Source of the DNA: JADJWR01 sp963847675
GTDB taxonomy: Bacteria; Pseudomonadota; Gammaproteobacteria; Burkholderiales; Burkholderiaceae_F
NCBI GenBank assembly: GCA_963847675.1
Contig: CAWKAP010000004.1
Coordinates: forward strand, 496,001 to 560,000
Reading direction: 5' to 3'
DNA length: 64,000 bases
Shown here: piece by piece, positions 10,565-18,334 of the stretch
Layout of the letters: every line of letters begins with the position of its first letter
How positions within the stretch are numbered: position 1 is the stretch's first letter
Made by a program: the position numbers and the translations under genes
The notes under the pieces: generated by a model
Database searches by the model: none
What the model saw: the letters and a program-made list of their open reading frames with translations, nothing else
Told to the model about the DNA's origin: nothing

Positions 10565-11743
10565 TCAGAAACCGTCGAACCGGTCGGCCGGCCGCTCCCT
10601 GAACGCGCGGTGCTCGTTCAACTCGTCGATCGTCTCTGACACACCCACGCGCTCGCGGTCGACGAAGCGCGCCACCGCCTCCATCATCGCCGGGTGCGCC
10701 AGCCAGTGTGCCGAGCGCGTCGGCACCGGGTCCAGGCCGCGCGCCAGCTTGTGCGCGCCCTGTGCGCCGCCCTCGAACCAGGCCAGCCGGCGCTCGATCG
10801 CGAACTCGATCATCTGGTAGTAGCAGCACTCGAAGTGCAGGCAGTCGACCGGCTCGACCGCGCCCCAGTAGCGGCCGTAGAGCCGCGATTCCGCGCCGGG
10901 CCCGTCGAACACGCCGAGCGCCGAGGCGATCGGCCGATCGCCTCGGCGCGCGATCACCAGCATCAGGTGTTCGGGCATCGACTCGGCGATGCGCAGGAAG
11001 AAGTCCGCGTTCAGGTACGGCGACGAGAAGTGCGCGCGGTAGGTGGCGAGGTAGCAGCGGTAGAGGAAGCGCCAGTCGGCCTCGGTGATCTCGCGGCCCA
11101 CGCGGCGCTCGAGCGTGACGCCGGCCTCGGCGACCTTGCGCCGCTCGGCGCGGATCTTCTTGCGCTTCGGCTGAGCCAGTTGCGCGAGGAACTCGTCAAA
11201 GCCCGCGTAGCCGGCATTGCGCCAGTGGAACTGCACGCCGTCGCGGACGACCATGCCGGCGCCGGCCAGCGCGTCGATGTCGCGCGGCGGCGCCAGCAGC
11301 ACGTGCAGCGACGACAGCCCGCTCGCTTGCGCGTGCGCCAGCAACGCCCTCGCCAGCGCGGCGCGTGCGTCCTCGTCGCGCGCCAGCAGCCGCGTGCCCG
11401 GCACCGGCGTGAACGGCACCGCCACCAGCCACTTCGGGTAGTAGTCAAGTCCGTGGCGCTGGTACGCCTCCGCCCACGACCAGTCGAAAACGTATTCGCC
11501 GTAGGAGTGGTCCTTGGCGTACAGCGGCGCGGCGGCCGCGAGTTCTTCGCCGCGCGTGAGCAGCAGGAACCGCGGATGCCAGCCGCTCGGTGCCGCGGCG
11601 GCGCCGCTCGCCGTCAGCGCCGCGAGGTACTCGTGGCGCAGGAACGGATTGGCCTGCGCGTCGGCATCGACGAGCGCGTTCCACGCGCCGCCATCGACGC
11701 GCGCCGGATCGTCGACGACCTGCGTGCAATAATCTTTTGCCAA
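10565..11743 (-). CDS. FemAB-like GNAT-superfamily protein (PF04339 type)
   Basis: A 392-residue protein of the peptidoglycan-recognition/FemAB-like acyltransferase family, two GNAT folds in tandem. Seen: NPFLRHEYL near residue 32, HSYGEYVFDWSWA near 79, YYPKW near 100, a basic KRKKIRAERRKV helix near 197, and the C-terminal WFEGGAQGAHKLARG. This family is widespread in proteobacteria but its substrate is not established. The start is a TTG at 11743, only 17 bp from the divergent nadE ATG; a later start is possible but would cut into the first conserved region. Confidence in family is high and in function low. Confidence 0.85.
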   Translation of the reverse strand: MAKDYCTQVVDDPARVDGGAWNALVDADAQANPFLRHEYLAALTASGAAAAPSGWHPRFLLLTRGEELAAAAPLYAKDHSYGEYVFDWSWAEAYQRHGLDYYPKWLVAVPFTPVPGTRLLARDEDARAALARALLAHAQASGLSSLHVLLAPPRDIDALAGAGMVVRDGVQFHWRNAGYAGFDEFLAQLAQPKRKKIRAERRKVAEAGVTLERRVGREITEADWRFLYRCYLATYRAHFSSPYLNADFFLRIAESMPEHLMLVIARRGDRPIASALGVFDGPGAESRLYGRYWGAVEPVDCLHFECCYYQMIEFAIERRLAWFEGGAQGAHKLARGLDPVPTRSAHWLAHPAMMEAVARFVDRERVGVSETIDELNEHRAFRERPADRFDGF

Positions 11744-11760
11744 GGCAAACAGTCGAATCG

Positions 11761-13392
11761 ATGAGTTCGCAGGTCAGCGTTGCCGTCGCGCAGATCAACT
11801 GCACGGTCGGCGATTTGGAAGGCAACAGCAGGCGGATCGTCGATGCGGCGCGGCGCGCAGCCGCAGCGCGCGCCGACATCCTGCTCACCCCGGAACTGTC
11901 GCTGACCGGCTATCCGCCGGAAGACCTGCTGCTGCGGCGCGCATTCTACGGGGCGGTCGATACGGCGCTCGCCACGCTCGCCGCGCAGCTGCTGCAGTTT
12001 CCCGACCTGCGCGTGATCGTCGGCCATCCGCTGGCACGCGAAGGGCAGCGCTTCAACGCCGCCTCGCTGCTGCACGGCGGTGTAATCGGAGGCAGCTACT
12101 GCAAGCACGACCTGCCCAACTACGACGTCTTCGACGAGCAGCGCTACTTCACGCCGGACAACCGGCCGTTCGTGTTCGAGGTCAAGGGCACGCGCTTCGC
12201 GATCAACATCTGCGAGGACACCTGGTACCCGTACGCGCCGGAGGCCGCGCGCGCCGCCGGCGCGCAGGTGCTGCTGGTGCCCAACGGCTCGCCGTATCAC
12301 CTGGGCAAGACGGCGCAGCGCCTCGACAAGATGCGCCAGAACGTCTCGCACGCCGGCCTGCCGCTGGTGTACGCCAACCTGGTCGGCGGCCAGGACGAAC
12401 TGGTGTTCGACGGTGCCTCGTTCGTGCTCGACGCCGCCGGCACGCTCGCCTGCATGGCGCCGCAGTTCGAGGAGCACCTGTTGCTGGTGCACTTCGTCGA
12501 CGCCGTGCCGCAGCCCGGCGAACGCGCCGATCCCGGATCGCTCGAGCACCAGGCCTACGGCGCGCTGCGCCTCGGCGTGCGCGACTACCTCGGCAAGAAC
12601 GGCTTTCCGGGTGCGGTCATCGGGCTGTCGGGCGGCATCGACTCGGCGCTCACGCTGGCCATTGCCGTGGACGCGCTCGGCCCGGAGCGCGTGCGCACGG
12701 TGATGATGCCGTCGCAGTTCACCGCCGACATCTCGTGGATCGATTCGCGCGCGATGGTCGAGAAGCTCGGCGTGCGCTACGACGAGCTGCCGATCAAGCC
12801 GGTGTTCGACAGCTTTCTCGCCACGCTGGCGCGCGAGTTCCGCGGCCTGCCGTGGGACACCACCGAGGAGAACATCCAGGCGCGCATCCGCGGCACGCTG
12901 CTGATGGCACTGACCAACAAGTACGGCTCGATCGTCCTCACCACCGGCAACAAGAGCGAGATGGCGGTCGGCTACTGCACGCTCTACGGCGACATGGCCG
13001 GCGGCTTCGCGGTGATCCGCGACATCCGCAAGACGCTCGTGTACCGGCTGGCGCGCTACCGCAACTCGCTCTCGGAGGTGATTCCGGAGCGGATCATCAC
13101 CCGCCCGCCGAGCGCCGAACTGCGGCCGGACCAGACCGACCAGGACTCGCTGCCGCCCTACGACATCCTCGACGGCATCATCGAGCTGTACATGGAGGAG
13201 GGCGCGAGCCTGCGGGAGATCGTCGCCGCCGGCTATTCCGCGGCCGACGTCAACCGCGTGGTGCGGCTGATCCGCATCAACGAGTACAAGCGGCGCCAGG
13301 CGCCGGTCGGCATCCGCGTCACGCACCGGGGTTTCGGGCGCGACTGGCGCTACCCGATCACCAACAAGTTCCGCGAAGAGATCGCAGGTTAG
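11761..13392 (+). CDS. nadE: Glutamine-dependent NAD+ synthetase
   Basis: A 543-residue two-domain enzyme that amidates nicotinic acid adenine dinucleotide to NAD+. Residues 1 to about 250 are a nitrilase-type glutaminase with the Glu-Lys-Cys triad (TPELSLTGYPPEDL, CKHDLPNY, NICEDTW). Residues about 265-543 are the synthetase with the ATP-pyrophosphatase P-loop LSGGIDSALTL, the TGNKSEMAVGYCTLYGD segment and RPPSAELRPDQTDQDSLPPYD. Ammonia made in the first domain is channelled to the second. The start ATG at 11761 leaves almost no 5' leader relative to the divergent gene. glnB follows after 59 bp. Confidence 0.97.
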   Translation: MSSQVSVAVAQINCTVGDLEGNSRRIVDAARRAAAARADILLTPELSLTGYPPEDLLLRRAFYGAVDTALATLAAQLLQFPDLRVIVGHPLAREGQRFNAASLLHGGVIGGSYCKHDLPNYDVFDEQRYFTPDNRPFVFEVKGTRFAINICEDTWYPYAPEAARAAGAQVLLVPNGSPYHLGKTAQRLDKMRQNVSHAGLPLVYANLVGGQDELVFDGASFVLDAAGTLACMAPQFEEHLLLVHFVDAVPQPGERADPGSLEHQAYGALRLGVRDYLGKNGFPGAVIGLSGGIDSALTLAIAVDALGPERVRTVMMPSQFTADISWIDSRAMVEKLGVRYDELPIKPVFDSFLATLAREFRGLPWDTTEENIQARIRGTLLMALTNKYGSIVLTTGNKSEMAVGYCTLYGDMAGGFAVIRDIRKTLVYRLARYRNSLSEVIPERIITRPPSAELRPDQTDQDSLPPYDILDGIIELYMEEGASLREIVAAGYSAADVNRVVRLIRINEYKRRQAPVGIRVTHRGFGRDWRYPITNKFREEIAG

Positions 13393-13451
13393 CCGCGCCC
13401 GCGCCTGCCACTACAATCGGTGCCGAATCGGGAGAACGCAGGAGGGGACTC

Positions 13452-13790
13452 ATGAAACTGATCACCGCGATCATCAAGCCGTTCAAGCTCGACGAGGTGC
13501 GCGAGGCGCTGGCCGACATCGGCGTCACCGGGCTCACCGTCACCGAGGTCAAGGGCTTCGGCCGGCAGAAGGGCCACACCGAGCTGTATCGCGGCGCCGA
13601 GTACGTCGTCGACTTCCTGCCCAAGGTCAAGGTCGAGGCCGCGGTCCCCGACGCGCTGGTCGAGCGCGCCATCGAGGCGATCACCAAGGCCGCGCGCACC
13701 GGCAAGATCGGCGACGGCAAGATCTTCGTCTGCCCGGTCGAGCAGGTGGTCCGCATCCGCACCGGCGAGACCGGCGAAAGCGCCATCTGA
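13452..13790 (+). CDS. glnB: Nitrogen regulatory protein P-II
   Basis: A 112-residue PII trimer subunit that reports 2-oxoglutarate and ATP/ADP state to glutamine synthetase adenylylation and nitrogen two-component control. Seen: the KLDEVREAL helix, the T-loop with Tyr51, the usual uridylylation site (TELYRGAEY), and the C-terminal TGKIGDGKIFV and RIRTGETG regions. A strong Shine-Dalgarno (AGGAGG) lies just before the ATG. GlnB and GlnK are close paralogs; lack of a neighbouring amtB and the nadE neighbourhood favour GlnB. Confidence 0.95.
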   Translation: MKLITAIIKPFKLDEVREALADIGVTGLTVTEVKGFGRQKGHTELYRGAEYVVDFLPKVKVEAAVPDALVERAIEAITKAARTGKIGDGKIFVCPVEQVVRIRTGETGESAI

Positions 13791-13805
13791 CCGCAGCGAT
13801 GCCGC

Positions 13806-13872
13806 TCCCGCCGCAGCGGGAACCCCGTTTCTCTCCGTAACGATTCCGCGCGATCCCCGCCTGGGCGGGGAT
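13806..13872. repeat. Two short palindromes of the same family as at 10397
   Basis: TCCCGC-CGCA-GCGGGA (13806-13821) and ATCCCCGC-CTGG-GCGGGGAT (13853-13872), the latter again followed by GACACC. They occupy the 104-bp gap between glnB and the convergent hydrolase gene and may serve as a two-way transcript end. Confidence 0.75.
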
Positions 13873-13894
13873 GACACCGCTTCGACGTCGCCCC

Positions 13895-14740
13895 TCAGCG
13901 TCGCAACAGCTCCAGCGCCGCGTCGAACAGCGGGCTGGCCGGGTTGGCCAGCTCGTCGATCACGTTCAGGTGGTGCAGGTTCGGCATCGGAATGTCGCGT
14001 GCCACGTTGCGCGGCCACGCCTTGCCGATCAGTTTCGTCTGCCGCTTGAACTCGCTCGACTCCAGCCCGCCGACCGCGGTGTACAGCGGCCGTTCGGTGG
14101 CCGGCGGCAGGTGCACCGGCGACAGCAACCGCGCGCGCCTGGCCGTCAGCTTCAGGTCGGTGTTGACGAACGGCGCGTGCAACAGCGGCTCGAGGTCGTA
14201 GATGCCGCTCACCGCCAGCCCGCCCTTGACGAGATCGGCCGGCAGGTCGGCGCCGTAGACCGGCCACAGCGCCGCCATCATCATCGCCGTCAGGTGCGCG
14301 CCGGCCGAGTGCCCGCAGGTGTAGATGCGCGCCGGATCGAAGCCGAGGCGGTCGGCATTGCGGTACAGCCAGGCGTGCGCGCGCAGCATCTGGCGCACGA
14401 TCTCCTCCATCGGCGTCTTCGGCGCCAGGCCGTAGTTCAGCAGCGCCACCGAAACGCCGTGATTGACGAACGGCGGCGCGATCCACGAGAAGTCCGACTT
14501 GTCGAGCGAGCGCCAGTAGCCGCCGTGGATGTAGACGAGCAGCGGCGCGGCGTCGCGGCGCGTCGGAAACAGGTCGAGCCGCTCGCCGGCGGTCTCGCCG
14601 TAGACGAGGTCGATCAGGCACGCGCGCAGCCGGCGTGTGGCCGCCGACTGCTCGGCCCAGCGCGCGAAGATCTGCGGATGCTCGGGGATCGACGCGCGGG
14701 CGTTGTACTCGCGCTCGCAGAACTCGACCGTGGTTTTCAT
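13895..14740 (-). CDS. Alpha/beta hydrolase, kynurenine-formamidase-like
   Basis: A 281-residue serine hydrolase. Seen: the oxyanion-hole motif HGGYW at about residues 71-75, the nucleophile elbow GHSAGAH, and a C-terminal HHLNVIDEL that supplies the catalytic His. HGGYW with a GHSAGAH elbow is typical of the arylformamidase-like branch of the esterase/lipase superfamily, some of which hydrolyse N-formylkynurenine. No tryptophan-degradation gene lies nearby, so the true substrate is open. It converges on glnB and diverges from tRNA-Ala. Confidence 0.82.
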   Translation of the reverse strand: MKTTVEFCEREYNARASIPEHPQIFARWAEQSAATRRLRACLIDLVYGETAGERLDLFPTRRDAAPLLVYIHGGYWRSLDKSDFSWIAPPFVNHGVSVALLNYGLAPKTPMEEIVRQMLRAHAWLYRNADRLGFDPARIYTCGHSAGAHLTAMMMAALWPVYGADLPADLVKGGLAVSGIYDLEPLLHAPFVNTDLKLTARRARLLSPVHLPPATERPLYTAVGGLESSEFKRQTKLIGKAWPRNVARDIPMPNLHHLNVIDELANPASPLFDAALELLRR

Positions 14741-14830
14741 CGTCGTGGGTCCGATCGGCAGAGGGCCGCTGCGGCCCGCAAGGCAGTCAGTCTACCGAGG
14801 CGAGCGGCGCCGCCGGCCACGGGAATTGAG

Positions 14831-14836
14831 TACAAT
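14831..14836 (+). promoter_or_regulatory. Putative -10 box of tRNA-Ala
   Basis: TACAAT lies 12 bp before the tRNA 5' end, a suitable place for a -10 element. No good -35 hexamer is visible at the usual distance. Confidence 0.45.
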
Positions 14837-14848
14837 TCGCGCCCTGTC

Positions 14849-14924
<76 letters not shown>

Positions 14925-14933
14925 GATTTCACG

Positions 14934-14970
14934 AACGGGCTGGCCTTTGGGTCGGCCCGTTTGCTTTTCT
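14934..14970 (+). terminator. Intrinsic terminator after tRNA-Ala
   Basis: AACGGGC (14934-14940) pairs with GCCCGTT (14955-14961) and is followed by TTGCTTTTCT. The same structure recurs at 15858-15894. Confidence 0.85.
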
Positions 14971-15112
14971 GTGGCGCTGGCTTTGCTTTGCGCCCTGCGT
15001 TTCAGGCCTGCCCTCGGAATCTCTGCCGCCTCCCGATCAGCCCACGTTGCCGTAGCTTTCTCCCGCATCGGCCTGAGTGAAGATCGACTCTCCCGGCGCA
15101 TTCGCCGATACG

Positions 15113-15149
15113 ACCATATAATGGTATGGCTAAATGACCATACACATGG
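15113..15149 (+). promoter_or_regulatory. brnTA promoter with CCATA/TATGG operator repeats
   Basis: A perfect TATAAT at 15117-15122 is interleaved with half-sites CCATA (15114), TATGG (15125), CCATA (15138) and ATGG (15146). GTATGG (15124-15129) and CCATAC (15138-15143) form a perfect 6-bp inverted repeat with an 8-nt spacer. BrnA antitoxins are known to repress their own promoter, so this is the likely operator; the assignment is inference. Confidence 0.65.
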
Positions 15150-15161
15150 TTTGCTGCGCCA

Positions 15162-15452
15162 ATGGCCAAGGCGGGTTTCGAGTGGAGCGAGCACAAGGAC
15201 GCGGAGAACCAGGCAAAGCACGGAGTTCCGTTCGCTCTTGCGCAGTACGCCTTCGCCGACCCCGAGCGGGTGATCGCCGAGGACACGGCGCACAGCGGCA
15301 AGGAGCAGCGGTACTTCTGCTTCGGGCGCGTAGGCGATGGAATCCTGACGGTCCGGTTCACCTATCGCGCGGGAATCATTCGAATCTTTGGCGCCGGCTA
15401 CTGGCGAAAGGGAAAAGTCATCTATGAGCGGGAAAATCAGGTACACGAATGA
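15162..15452 (+). CDS. brnT: BrnT-family toxin (DUF497)
   Basis: A 96-residue BrnT-like protein. Seen: the N-terminal FEWSEHKDAENQAKHG segment that is the mark of the family, a central FADP...EDTAHSGKEQRYFCFGRV, and a C-terminal strand-rich core ending RKGKVIYERE. Known BrnT toxins are RelE-fold ribonucleases that arrest translation and are neutralised by BrnA. The gene overlaps brnA by 29 nt, toxin first, as usual for this system. The toxin C-terminus differs somewhat from the common ISAR motif, so activity is not assured. Confidence 0.87.
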   Translation: MAKAGFEWSEHKDAENQAKHGVPFALAQYAFADPERVIAEDTAHSGKEQRYFCFGRVGDGILTVRFTYRAGIIRIFGAGYWRKGKVIYERENQVHE

Positions 15453-15708
15453 ACCGATCGGCGAGCCGAAGGTCATCCGCGATTTCTTGCCGTCACCGGC
15501 CGAACTCGCCTTCCGCGACGAGGAGGTGAAGGTCACCATCGCGCTGAGCAGGAAGAGCGTGGATTTTTTCAAGTCCGAGGCGGCCAAGACTGACACGCAG
15601 TACCAGCGAATGATTCGTCGTTTACTGGATGCGTATGTCGATGCTCACGCAGGCGACCGGACGCGCCGCCCTGCGCGGACACGCTCGAAGACTGCGCGCG
15701 CCGACTGA
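15424..15708 (+). CDS. brnA: BrnA-like ribbon-helix-helix antitoxin
   Basis: A 94-residue protein whose start (ATG at 15424) lies inside the 3' end of brnT. Residues about 36-70 (VKVTIALSRKSVDFF...YQRMIRRLLDAYV) form a ribbon-helix-helix DNA-binding domain; the N-terminal region would contact the toxin and the tail (RTRRPARTRSKTARAD) is strongly basic. Antitoxins of this class bind BrnT and repress the shared promoter. The pair lies between tRNA-Ala and a partial tRNA copy, which suggests arrival by transfer. Confidence 0.85.
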   Translation: MSGKIRYTNEPIGEPKVIRDFLPSPAELAFRDEEVKVTIALSRKSVDFFKSEAAKTDTQYQRMIRRLLDAYVDAHAGDRTRRPARTRSKTARAD

Positions 15709-15823
15709 TCTGCGAAGGAGGCGATGGCCCCTGTCGGAGAGGTTCGGGTGGGTGACGGCATTTTCGACGGCGTCGCGGCTTGAGCGAACTCGCGGATCAA
15801 GGATCCGTGCGGCTCTGCGGCAA

Positions 15824-15848
15824 GAGTTCGATTCTCCCCATCGCACCA
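15824..15848 (+). repeat. Partial, diverged tRNA 3'-end copy (att-like)
   Basis: GAGTTCGATTCTCC...CACCA resembles the T-loop, acceptor 3' strand and CCA of tRNA-Ala at 14899-14924, and the match continues through the flanking terminator to 15894 with few mismatches. No complete tRNA-Ala is present here. It may be an integration scar or the end of a second decayed tRNA gene. Confidence 0.7.
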
Positions 15849-15857
15849 GATTTCGCG

Positions 15858-15894
15858 AACGGGCTGGCCTCTGGGCCGGCCCGTTTGCTTTTCT
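15858..15894 (+). terminator. Intrinsic terminator, duplicate of that at 14934
   Basis: AACGGGC (15858-15864) pairs with GCCCGTT (15879-15885), followed by TGCTTTTCT. It would end brnTA transcription. The rest of the 15709-16029 gap shows no convincing gene apart from the features listed here. Confidence 0.8.
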
Positions 15895-16001
15895 CGCGTG
15901 GTCTTTGATTGTGGCTTTGACTTGAGGAACTGGCTTCGCCTGCAGGTGCTCGACGATCTGCGGGCGATCATCTCGAGGCCGGAAAGGTCGGCCGATTCAC
16001 C

Positions 16002-16023
16002 ACTAGCCCCGCGAAAGGCTAGT
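16002..16023 (-). terminator. Possible hairpin after the Mrr-like gene
   Basis: ACTAGCC and GGCTAGT form a 7-bp stem with an 8-nt loop just past the stop of the minus-strand nuclease gene. There is no T-run, so termination is uncertain. Confidence 0.4.
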
Positions 16024-16029
16024 GTTCGA

Positions 16030-16578
16030 TCAAGCGGGGCGCGTTCCGCGGCATCCCGGATAGCGCGAGCAGCCCCAGAATGTCTGGCCAGCGTTGCTGC
16101 CGCGCTTGGCCTTGCGTAGTGCCATCGGTGCATTGCACAGCGGGCAGACCAGCGGAGCAGCACCCGAGGCCACCGCCGAAACCTGGGCGGCCTCAGAACG
16201 CGGCCGCTCTACTTGCTGCCTGATGGCGCCGGCGAGTGCCTCGCCGTCGATCAGCTCAATCTCGCGCCCCTCGGCAAATTTCTTGGCCTCATTGGTGAAC
16301 GTGCCAGAGGTCACCACGAAACCACCTGCTGTTCGTTGAGCGTGAATTAGGCCGTACAGCTCGCGTACCGGTTCGACGCCCACGCGAATCGCCCGCCATT
16401 GCTTGCACTGAACGAGGTACCTGTCCGCGCCGCGCGTGAGCACGAGATCGACGCCGCCGTCTGCGCCGCCGCCACCGGTCTCCGCGACCGCAAAGCCCCG
16501 CTGGCGGCAATATTCGCCGACAACCCGCTCGAAGTCCTGCCAGGACATGTCCGCGAACGGAGCAAGCTTTCCGCGCAT
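16030..16578 (-). CDS. Mrr-like restriction endonuclease with topoisomerase zinc finger
   Basis: About 182 residues. The N-terminal part (DMSWQDFERVVGEYCRQRGF...) followed by GADGGVDLVL and YLVQCKQW carries the D-...-QxK catalytic pattern of the Mrr branch of PD-(D/E)XK nucleases. The C-terminal CPLCNAPMALRKAKRG...FWGCSRYPGC is a four-cysteine finger of the topoisomerase I type, expected to bind DNA. Related proteins often have N-terminal membrane segments, absent here. The ATG at 16578 is preferred; upstream sequence in the same frame overlaps the next gene. A role in degrading foreign or modified DNA is inferred. It adjoins the BrnTA/tRNA spot. Confidence 0.82.
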   Translation of the reverse strand: MRGKLAPFADMSWQDFERVVGEYCRQRGFAVAETGGGGADGGVDLVLTRGADRYLVQCKQWRAIRVGVEPVRELYGLIHAQRTAGGFVVTSGTFTNEAKKFAEGREIELIDGEALAGAIRQQVERPRSEAAQVSAVASGAAPLVCPLCNAPMALRKAKRGSNAGQTFWGCSRYPGCRGTRPA

Positions 16579-16615
16579 AGCGACGTCCGCATGTAGTTCC
16601 GTGCGCTTGCGCTGC

Positions 16616-17626
16616 TTACGATGGCGCGTTCGCGACCGGGGCGAGAAACGACTGCAGGACTTGCCGTGCCAGCAGCCGGCCGCTGCGCCAGGCGCCTTCG
16701 ACCTTGCCGCCGTTGAGCCAGTCGCCGCACAGGCCGAGCGCGTGGTCGCCCTGCCAGGCGCAGCCGCGGTCGAACGCCGGTTCGGTGTCGGCGTAGCGCC
16801 ACCGGTGCGCGGCCCAGGCTTGCGGGGTCGGGCCGCCAAGTTCGCCGAACGCGCGTAGCAGTTCAGCAGCGACTGAGTCTGCATCCTGCTCCAGGTGCGC
16901 TTCGCTCCATTGCGCGCTGGCATGCAGCAGCCAGGTTTCCGGGCCGCCGCGGCCGGGCTTGCTGCTGTCGCGCGCGATCCAGCGCAGCGGGCCGTCGTTG
17001 ACGAACGCGGCATCGAACGGCAGATCGACCGGCCCGTCAAAGCGCAGCATCAGCGCCCAGCAGCCGCGCATGTTGGCGCCGGCGGCGAGCGTGGCGAGTT
17101 CGGGTGCCGGCTGCTGCAGCAGAGGCACGGCCTGCGGCGCCGGCACGGCGAGCACGAGCGCGTCGAATGGCCGGTCGAGCCAGCCGTGTTCGGCCGAGCG
17201 CAGATGCCAGCGCTGTTCGCGGCGCTCGATCTGCCGGAGCGTGGTTTGCGGCTCGAGGGCGAGCGTTTCGGCCATCAAGCGGGCCGGTGCCGTCATCCGC
17301 GGCAGGCCGACATAACGCTCGAGCGCCGCGTCCGGTGCGTGCAGCGATGCATCGCCGAGCACCTGCAGGCGCGGTGTCCACAGCGCGGCCGCACCGGCCT
17401 CGATCCAGCGCGCCACTTCGGCGCGAAAGTCGGGGTGGCGCGCGGTGAAGTACTGCGCGCCGTGGTCGCACTGCCAGTTTTCGCCGCGCCTGGTACTCAT
17501 GCGCCCGGCCGGGCCGCGGCTCTTGTCGAACACGCTGACTTCGAGGCCGGCAAGCTGCAGCGCCGCGGCGCAGGAAAGTCCGGCGACGCCGGCGCCGATC
17601 ACCGCGATGTGGGGCGATGGGTTCAT
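16616..17626 (-). CDS. Renalase-like FAD/NAD(P)-binding oxidoreductase
   Basis: A 336-residue flavoprotein of the COG3380 type. The N-terminal AVIGAGVAGLSCAAAL (residues 8-23) is the dinucleotide-binding fold and FDKSRGPAGRMSTRR is the second FAD signature. The C-terminal GLCGDWLNGGKVEGAWRSG binds the flavin again. Such proteins resemble amine oxidases and renalase, but their bacterial substrate is mostly unknown. The ATG at 17626 begins MNPSPHIAV; the frame is open further upstream without homology. It is last in the minus-strand series of small genes at 17.7-18.5 kb and is often found in stress clusters. Confidence 0.88.
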   Translation of the reverse strand: MNPSPHIAVIGAGVAGLSCAAALQLAGLEVSVFDKSRGPAGRMSTRRGENWQCDHGAQYFTARHPDFRAEVARWIEAGAAALWTPRLQVLGDASLHAPDAALERYVGLPRMTAPARLMAETLALEPQTTLRQIERREQRWHLRSAEHGWLDRPFDALVLAVPAPQAVPLLQQPAPELATLAAGANMRGCWALMLRFDGPVDLPFDAAFVNDGPLRWIARDSSKPGRGGPETWLLHASAQWSEAHLEQDADSVAAELLRAFGELGGPTPQAWAAHRWRYADTEPAFDRGCAWQGDHALGLCGDWLNGGKVEGAWRSGRLLARQVLQSFLAPVANAPS

Positions 17627-17706
17627 CGTGGTCCTTTCAGCCAGAGCAGCGTGACGGCGTACCGGCGGCGCGCTCAGCCTTGGCCGGAATCTGCTCTTGT
17701 TGCGGT

Positions 17707-18060
17707 CTATCGGCCCATCAGCGCACGCAGGCACGGAACGACGCGGACTTGCATCGCGCCCAGACCCAGCAGCCGGGACAGTCGGGTCGGCCGGGATTGC
17801 GGCGCAAGTTGCGCGACCACCTGCCGTCGCACCTGGAACTGAAGCGTCAGATCCGCCATCTGCAACGCACGGTGCGCGCGGGCAAGCAGCGGTTGCCGCT
17901 GAGTGCGGTCGGCCAGCGGGCCCAATGCCCACTGGCGCGACCACAGCCGCGGCAACGCCACCGTGATGACCGATTCCGTCGCCGTGACGGTGATCGCCTC
18001 GCCCGCCGCGGTGTGCAGCGACAGGTCGGCGAACACCGCCAGCGGCGCGTGCTTGGCCAT
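17707..18060 (-). CDS. Unknown 117-aa protein, translationally coupled
   Basis: I do not recognise this protein. Its ATG (18058-18060) overlaps the stop of the 67-aa gene as TGATG, so translation is coupled. The first 50 residues (FADLSLHTAAGEAITVTATESVITVALPRL) look like alternating beta strands; the rest is basic and leucine-rich. It has no signal peptide or membrane segment. The flavin oxidoreductase follows 80 bp later on the same strand, so the pair may work with it. Confidence 0.6.
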   Translation of the reverse strand: MAKHAPLAVFADLSLHTAAGEAITVTATESVITVALPRLWSRQWALGPLADRTQRQPLLARAHRALQMADLTLQFQVRRQVVAQLAPQSRPTRLSRLLGLGAMQVRVVPCLRALMGR

Positions 18061-18263
18061 CAGTTCTTCGGCAGATCGCGGGTGCGGATCTTCAGCAGGC
18101 CCTTGACCTTCCAGTTCGCGGTGCTCGCCCCGTTGCTCGCGCTGTTGGGCACGGCGACCTCGAAGTCGTCGAACTCATAGCTGATTTCAGCGCCGCGGCC
18201 GGTCAGCTTGTCGTACAGATCGATTGCCAGATCGGGCCAGGTGGTGTGGGCTTGGGTATTCAT
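18060..18263 (-). CDS. Unknown 67-aa protein
   Basis: A small protein of 67 residues preceded by a good Shine-Dalgarno (AAGGAG, 10 nt before the ATG). The sequence is acidic in its middle (SYEFDDFEVAVP) and basic at its end (GLLKIRTRDLPKN). No family is recognised. Overlap of its stop with the next start shows it is a real translated gene with high likelihood. It could be a small partner of the 117-aa protein. Confidence 0.62.
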   Translation of the reverse strand: MNTQAHTTWPDLAIDLYDKLTGRGAEISYEFDDFEVAVPNSASNGASTANWKVKGLLKIRTRDLPKN

Positions 18264-18334
18264 GTGCAGGACTCCTTATGAATGTAATCAGTGAATCAAT
18301 GAACTACGAAGAGAAGAGCTCGAAAAATGCGTCG

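Noticed and set aside
15645..16163. Minus-strand open frame over the partial tRNA copy
   Set aside because: It reads through the terminator repeat and tRNA-like end; no domain or Shine-Dalgarno supports it.
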